This document shows, piece after piece, positions 21,531-26,264 of a stretch of 26,264 nucleotides of DNA; positions within the stretch are counted from its first letter, which is position 1; each line of letters begins with the position of its first letter. The notes beneath the pieces were generated by a model. That model saw only the letters and a list, made by a program, of their open reading frames with translations. It was not told the origin of the DNA and ran no database searches. The translations under genes and the position numbers were made by a program. Source of the DNA: Ophiothrix spiculata. Its lineage: Eukaryota; Echinodermata; Ophiuroidea; Amphilepidida; Ophiotrichidae. Where the stretch lies: assembly GCA_000969725.1 (NCBI GenBank), contig JXSR01S002736.1; one strand, given 5' to 3'.

Positions 21531-21912
21531 ATATGCGCTTTAAGGTGGTGGTGTTGTGATTTAAGGTAAAATTGAACATTTAGCCATTTTAAAATTTGCA
21601 GTTCCTCATTATTGCCCCATTTCATACAATGCATAATTCAGTTTTCATGTATATTTATTTTGCGGTTGTGGGCAACTTCACAAAAATGTGCAAAAATAAA
21701 ATCTCGCAAACGTTTCCAATATTCGCTTTAAGGAGGTGGTGGGTGTTGTGATTTAAGGTAAAATTGAACATTTAGCCATTTTAAAATTTGCAGTTCCTCA
21801 TTAGTGTCCCATTTCATACAATGCATAATTAAGTTGTTCTTTTTATTTATTTATTTAATTTTGTGGTTGTGGGCAACTTAACAAATTTGCAAAAATAAAA
21901 TTCTCTGAAACG
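21531..21912 (+). repeat. 188-bp tandem duplication
   Basis: Copy 1 (21531-21718) and copy 2 (21719-21912) share long identical runs, including TTAAGGTAAAATTGAACATT, AAAATTTGCAGTTCCTCATTA, TTTCATACAATGCATAATT and GGTTGTGGGCAACTT. Copy 2 has an added TTTATTTATTTATTTAA microsatellite. Similarity is high enough to suggest a fairly recent event. Confidence 0.9.
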
Positions 21913-22168
21913 TTTCCACTATGACAGAATTTTCCAGACAAAAGAACTCCTTCCTCTCTCATCACCAGCCCTATATACTTCATCCTCTACACATTCCATT
22001 CCATTCCCCAAATCTGTCAATCTTGTTATTGATTCTAAACTTGAACCAATTAGCTGATTAGAAATAAACAAAAGGAACTCGCACAGATTTCATCGCTACA
22101 ATGTCAACCTATTTGACTCGTTTCATTTGTCAATGTCACTAAAACATCCCCATCTTGTATCCCCATTA

Positions 22169-22743
22169 TACGAGGGGATATCAAAAAGTTTTAAAGATCA
22201 CCAAGAAAAAATACAGCCAGGAAAATAATTTTATTATGTGACCCCAAATGTATCTTTATTTCTGTCACTAAAATCTGACTGTCCACAGACCGACTTTGTA
22301 GATGTCCTCTTTTTAGCCAAATATCCACATTGTATTTCCCTAAAATCAACATTTTTAGGCCAATCATGCTTTATTACTTCATTAGGACATCATGTTTTGA
22401 CCAATTTCCATAATTCGGGTATCAATGGAAAGATGAGATCCTAAGTTATACTATGATATCAAATATCTAAACTTTGGACGTGTCTTCATAGAATTAATGG
22501 GTTATAATCTTTAAAATGCAGAGATTTAATCACGCCACATATCTCCAATTTCTCCAAGCAGCCTCTGGTTAGCGGAGACAGGTTGTTGACGTCTATTGAC
22601 ACCTGTACAGAAAGTATAAATGCCATTGATATCAGTTTTGCACCATAATGTTCACAAAGATGAGTGACTATCCTGACAAAAGTTTGTCAATGTAGCTCCT
22701 TTCCTTCTTGGTGATCTTTAAAACTTTTTGATACCCCCTCGTA
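22169..22743 (-). mobile_element. mariner-derived MITE, 575 bp
   Basis: The ends are 37-bp inverted repeats (22169-22205, 22707-22743) beginning TACGAGGGG and ending AGATCACCAAG, with one mismatch. TACGAGGG ends with TA as the target dinucleotide are characteristic of Tc1/mariner elements. On the minus strand, about 185 bases inside the end, a relic matching the start of a mariner transposase remains (22486-22560). The element is therefore best read as an internally deleted, decayed mariner rather than a de novo palindrome. It cannot encode an active transposase. Confidence 0.85.
22486..22560 (-). pseudogene. relic of mariner transposase N-terminus
   Basis: Translation on the minus strand gives CLEKLEICGVIKSLHFKDYN and then PLIL before a stop. 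This resembles the opening of mariner transposases (M-E-K-x-E-x-R-x-V-I-K-x-L-x-x-K-G), which begins their helix-turn-helix DNA-binding domain. The expected start methionine is a leucine codon. Downstream frames are broken by several stops, and the catalytic DDD region is absent because the element is too short to hold it. The position just inside the TIR and untranslated leader is where this region should be. Confidence 0.5.
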
Positions 22744-23169
22744 TGTTGAAAACTCATTACAGTGACAGGTTGCTAAAAAGCTATTCAAATGGCATCCCAT
22801 TCACGCTATTACACGCTCAATTCTTTGACGATTTAAATCTGTCTTGATTGAAACATTACCCGGATTTCATCTAATGTATAAAACATCGCTTCATCAAATA
22901 CTGCGTGGATGTATAAGCTTGTTGTCATATTATATATAGAAGCATTTAAATCTTTTTGGTAGTATTTCTTTTAATGTATAAAACATAAGGAATGATGACT
23001 ATATTGCTTCACAAATGCCTTCTTTGCTCTGATTGTGTATCAATAATGCTTTCATCTTCTGTAGACAGCAATATATCATACGCCATTATCTGTAAACAAT
23101 GTAATTGGTACACTTTAATGCAGGCCGCATCAGGATTTTATTAGATTGATTGTACTAGATCTGTTTTGT
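22744..23169. other. unassigned AT-rich DNA
   Basis: AATGTATAAAACAT recurs at about 22872 and 22973, which may be a remnant of a duplication about 101 bp apart. Nothing else is supported. Confidence 0.45.
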
Positions 23170-23785
23170 TTTGTTTTAAATCATTTCAATCTTGTCATTG
23201 GGAAACAAGATTTCAGGATATTTCTAGAAATTAGTTCAGGATTTCAGGAACATTTTGCCATATATTTTTAAAATCATTTCAATCCTGTCATAGGGAAACA
23301 AGATTTCAGGAGATTTCTTAAATTCAGGAAATTAAGTTCAGGATTTCAGGAACATTTTGCCATATTTTTGTTTTAAATCATTTCAATCCTGTCATTAGGG
23401 AATCAAGATTTCAGGAGATTTCTTGAATTCAGGAAATTAACTTCAGCATTTCAGGAACATTTTGCCATATGTGTACCGCCGCGGCAAAAGGGTCCAGTTG
23501 TCGACCCCTACTTGTTGCTCATTGTAGCATATCTGATGTATACAAATACCATACATTAGATATGCTACAAGGAGCAACATGTACGAGCCGACAACTGGAC
23601 CCTTTTGCCGCGGCGGTACACATATGTTTTAAATCATTTCAAATCCTGTCATAAGGAAACAATATTTCAGAAGATTTCCTGAATTCAGCAAATTAAAATT
23701 CAATTAAAATCCTGTCATAAGGAAACACTATTTCAGAAGATTTCCTGAATTCAGCAAATTAAAATTCAGAACTTCAGGAATGTTT
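23170..23785 (+). repeat. tandem array of a roughly 105-bp unit, five copies, one interrupted
   Basis: TCATTTCAAT with a following CTGTCAT starts near 23181, 23274, 23379 and 23634, and a fifth, shortened unit has CCTGTCATAAGG at 23711. Units share GGAAACAAGATTTCAGGAGA, CTTGAATTCAGGAAATTAA and TTTCAGGAACATTTTGCC. Periods are 93, 105, then 104 after subtracting the 151-bp insertion, and 66. The last two units are most like each other (TTTCAGAAGATTTCCTGAAT). Confidence 0.88.
23471..23621. mobile_element. 151-bp near-perfect hairpin element inserted in the tandem array
   Basis: Arms of 71 bases each (23471-23541 and 23551-23621) pair at 65 of 71 positions around a 9-base loop; the outer 33 bases are perfect and GC-rich (GTGTACCGCCGCGGCAAAAG). 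Sister array units read TTTTGCCATAT then TTTTAAATC without interruption, so the empty site is preserved next door. ATAT or CATATG lies on both sides as the probable target duplication; because this sequence continues the palindrome, its exact length is ambiguous. No coding capacity. It is a fold-back type MITE of unknown superfamily. Confidence 0.85.
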
Positions 23786-25132
23786 TGCTGTTATTTCCCG
23801 TAACAAAATTGTGGAAACACATTTTGTGTATCTTTCATATATTTTAGACAAATTATATAAAATTCTACTTTACTCTCAGTTGGACTGGTTTTATATGCCT
23901 CAAATGGGGCACTGGCTTGCAAATTTTGTTTTAAACAAGCATTGAGTTCACTTAACTCACTCCAATTTACCTGATCATGCCCCTGAAGGACTAGATCTTG
24001 GATGGATATCCGGGGATTGTATACAGATGAATTACACCATAGGAAATGGGGTTTAGAAAGGGGTAGCTGAAAAGGTGAGCTCTGTTTGGCGAGTTGAGTG
24101 AAAAATAAGTCTGACAAGAAGTTCATATATGCAAATTGTAAGTCATGTTATCTGAAAGATTGTGCCTATTCTTAAGCGACCAATCACAACTTCGGATATA
24201 TATTAGGTATGTGTGAATAAAGGGTTCATTAATATTTTCCATGTGTAATCGCTTGATTTTGCCCTCGGGCGGGATGGGGAGCAAATTAAAGCTATTTGAA
24301 TCTTTCAACATACCTATGACATTGTTTTTTTTTTAACTTCTGATATTTGGTGCAAATTGGTTTTAAGGAATTTAATATGTATCAAAGACTTGTGTTGTTT
24401 GTGGTATCACATTTGCAATGCTGAAATTTTACTTTGATGTTTGCTACACCCACACCTACAACATATTGTATATTTACAGTGCATGGTCAGTGATCTATAT
24501 CCCCTTTCACTTTACTCTTGCCATGTTCAACATTGCAGTGAAGGTTTATTTAGAACTGTGAAGAAGTTATTGTTACTTATGCATCATGTACTATGTATAC
24601 CAGAATGTACCAAAAATCAAGAAAACTTTTCTTTATAGTAACTCCTTACACAGCTTGCTTTGTGGCTCATCTCACATATATAATACTCTTTACTTCAGCA
24701 ACCCCTTTTTGAAAGCCTGTGTAACATTTATACTAAGGGCATAGTTGTTAACCTGATATTTAGGGGCTCAGTAAAGTGTACCAATTATCGTGTCTTTCAT
24801 TGTCTGCTTGATTCTTGATGTTTCTAAATACTTCTGATACTGAAAAAAAATTGTGAAACTTGTTTGAAATGAATTGCACGTCTCAATATTGTATATGCCT
24901 AATTTTAAAGTGGATTCATATCTTGTAAAATTGAGAAACAAAATTCTTCTTTTATTGTAATTTGGCTTAAGATTGTCCAAGTTATATCTGTGAAGATATC
25001 ATATCAGGCATGAGATTCTTTCTGATTTTTCAGGAATTTCTGCAAAATGTTTGTCAAAATTGGCAAAAGTTCCTGCAAATTAACCTGTTTTGAATCATCA
25101 AGCTTACTACAAAACTTATTAATGGGGTAGTC
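23786..25132. other. unassigned AT-rich DNA
   Basis: The longest opening is a minus-strand frame of 111 codons (23791-24126). Its composition is not absurd for a protein, but it has no recognisable domain and no evident splice partners. Other frames here are short. Nothing else is supported. Confidence 0.45.
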
Positions 25133-25316
25133 TACACAGGAGTGCAAATCCAGATGAATGTGCATCTCCGTAAACCACTTCACAGCAGTCTGTGGCTACA
25201 CAGGGTTCAAATCCAGCACTCTGCATAGATACGTATATGTAAGCTCTCTGCAGAGATGCAGATTTCAGATCTGGATCTCGGAGATGTGCTTGCATCTGAA
25301 TCTGTACTCTTGTGTA
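25133..25316. mobile_element. fold-back repeat with about 37-bp imperfect inverted ends
   Basis: The left end TACACAGGAGTGCAAATCCA continues to GTGCATCTCCG. The right end in reverse complement reads TACACAAGAGTACAGATTCA and continues to CACATCTCCG. Most positions match across about 37 bases. The interior has short GCAGAGATGCAGAT-type internal symmetry and a lone B-box-like GGTTCAAATCC at 25204-25214, without a matching A box. No clear target duplication is visible, so MITE status is probable rather than shown. Confidence 0.6.
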
Positions 25317-25690
25317 TATTGTCCCAATATCATTCTTATGCCTACATATGCAGCTGTAATTTGTATGATGCAATGCCGTGTCATTTATACCTATCAAAAC
25401 ATGCTATTCTGACCAACTTGTTGGTCTGATGCAAATTTTGTGACCAAATACCCATGTCATATGACCAAATTCAAATCCTGTTTTCCAAGGGAAAAAAATA
25501 AAATATTGCAAGTTGTGCAACTCAAGAAACAGACTGTGTTATTATTTCAGCTGTTTTTTCTTCCAAATTTCACAATAAGTTTAAGTATCAAGTATGCATG
25601 TTTGCATGACACCATACTTTGTGTGTTTATAGTGAGTGTTGAATGAACTGAACATAAAATATATATTTTTCAATGTTGATTAAGTTCATG
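25317..25690. other. unassigned intron sequence upstream of the acceptor
   Basis: AT-rich, with no repeat or motif I can support before the polypyrimidine tract of the terminal exon. A short plus-strand frame at 25440-25646 is not in a splice-consistent context. Confidence 0.5.
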
Positions 25691-25723
25691 TTGTTAATTT
25701 CGTTTTACATTTGTTTTTTTCAG
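25691..25723 (+). other. 3' splice acceptor with polypyrimidine tract
   Basis: A T-rich tract, including eight consecutive Ts, leads directly into CAG at 25721-25723, and the open frame starts just after it. A TTGTTAATT stretch at 25691-25699 could hold the branch adenosine about 25 bases upstream. This is a textbook spliceosomal acceptor and is the main reason for treating the downstream frame as an internal continuation of a spliced gene. Confidence 0.75.
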
Positions 25724-26237
25724 CCAACAGACAGATATTGAAATTAGCGGAGTGAAACCCGAAACGGAGACGACCAATGGTGGACCTCCAGCAAAAACCA
25801 ATGTGCAATCAGAAGTTATTTCTGATCAAGATGAAGGTGGTAATGTCAACTCAAAAATGCTGAAAAATAAGCCGGAAACACCAAAATCCGATGCGAAAAA
25901 TGGTAAGAAACTATCCTTGACGCCATCCTTAACACCATCATCCGTTGGTAAGAAGCTATCGCTGATTCCCGATGAGCTCCGGCGTTCATCCAGCAGGCTT
26001 CGATTGGACTCCGAGGCTTTATTGATGGAGAGCATGGAAGGGATGTCCGATGATGATGACTTCAATCCGAATTTAGAAAACGGACATGTGGATGGGGAGC
26101 AGATTAATAAATCCATTTCCGGAGATGATGGTGATGACAATGCCTTTGGTAATGGTTCAGAAGATGGTTTAGTGGATGTTAGTTTGGAAGACGGTGAGGA
26201 AGACAAGAACAGGACTAATGGCAAGAGTGAAGAGTGA
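25724..26237 (+). CDS. 3'-terminal coding exon, acidic disordered C-terminal tail of an unrecognised protein
   Basis: The exon begins after a pyrimidine-rich tract ending in CAG. Its first base is the third base of a split codon (phase-2 intron), then 170 residues run open from QQTDIEISG to a TGA at 26235-26237. There is no convincing local ATG start, so this is a continuation, not a first exon. The first third is polar, with a VKPE stretch matching the sumoylation consensus. A lysine-rich middle holds two copies of GKKLSL-x-P flanking two TP sites, then a basic ELRRSSSRLR patch resembling a basophilic-kinase site. The last 70 residues are rich in D, E, G and N, with runs such as SDDDDF, GDDGDD and LEDGEED. 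No folded domain, membrane segment or zinc-binding pattern is visible. Such tails are common in nuclear and chromatin proteins, but that is only an inference. The exon is clearly less AT-rich than its surroundings. Confidence 0.82.
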
Positions 26238-26264
26238 TAATAGATGTGCTAAACTGTATGCAAG
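26238..26264 (+). other. start of the 3' untranslated region
   Basis: The 27 bases after the TGA contain further in-frame stops and no AATAAA-type polyadenylation signal, so the transcript end lies beyond the window. An alternative is a splice donor shortly downstream, but the stop codon makes this the end of coding in this frame. Confidence 0.55.

Larger units (their letters stand above)
1..25723 (+). other. candidate very large intron (or intron plus upstream intergenic DNA)
   Basis: No open frame here exceeds about 110 codons and none shows a recognisable domain or a paired acceptor and donor. The stretch is AT-rich and crowded with repeats. Because the terminal exon needs an upstream exon, at least the right part must be intron. 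How far left the intron reaches cannot be decided without transcript data. Confidence 0.5.

Noticed and set aside
23170-23785. CRISPR-like array
   Set aside because: Units are diverged throughout with no constant repeat and variable spacer pattern, and the genome is eukaryotic.
23791-24126. 111-codon minus-strand frame
   Set aside because: Longest opening outside the terminal exon, but no known domain, no clear splice context and no neighbour suggesting a gene; chance opening is more likely.
25204-25214. SINE promoter B box GGTTCAAATCC
   Set aside because: No A box at the right distance upstream, and the word lies inside an inverted-repeat element.
25826-26224. 132-codon minus-strand frame opposite the terminal exon
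   Set aside because: It is the antisense shadow of a low-complexity coding exon; serine and proline runs mirror the sense acidic and serine codons.

Overview
The window looks like animal nuclear DNA. It is visibly AT-rich, densely packed with short non-autonomous transposons, SINE-like elements and tandem repeats, and has one clear protein-coding exon at its right edge. Repeat styles (hAT-type CAGTGGCGTAG ends, TACGAGGGG mariner ends, GTCACC/AAAGACC subrepeats, tRNA-headed SINEs) suggest a marine invertebrate, perhaps a deuterostome such as an echinoderm, hemichordate or cephalochordate. This is inference; I cannot name the species. I see no bacterial-type genes, CRISPR array, rRNA or intact tRNA gene.

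Layout. 1-7.1 kb: mostly unassigned AT-rich DNA with a 14-bp triplet repeat, one member of a G-rich-ended repeat family and a minus-strand SINE near 2.6-2.8 kb. 7.1-11.1 kb: a second member of that family (opposite orientation), a hAT-like MITE, a C-rich G-quadruplex candidate, another long-TIR MITE and a fragment of a MITE seen again later. 11.3-14.8 kb: a tandem array with a roughly 400-bp monomer, interrupted by a 401-bp MITE and by a perfect 85-bp duplication. 14.9-20.4 kb: a TTAA-flanked MITE, degenerate tandem repeats, a GTCACC-subrepeat element, a small cluster of possible transcription-factor sites, a tRNA-Pro-like repeat dimer and a roughly 140-bp tandem array. 21.5-25.3 kb: a 188-bp duplication, a mariner-derived MITE carrying a relic of transposase, a roughly 105-bp tandem array split by a 151-bp hairpin element, and a fold-back repeat.

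The only gene I can support is the exon at 25724-26237 (+). It has a good 3' splice site, an open frame of 170 residues and a stop codon, and encodes a disordered, acidic C-terminal tail of a protein I do not recognise. The simplest reading is that most or all of 1-25723 is intron of that gene (or intron plus upstream intergenic DNA). No other exon can be defended from sequence alone, and I found no convincing new biological system. The most informative features are the nested insertions, where neighbouring tandem monomers preserve the empty insertion site.
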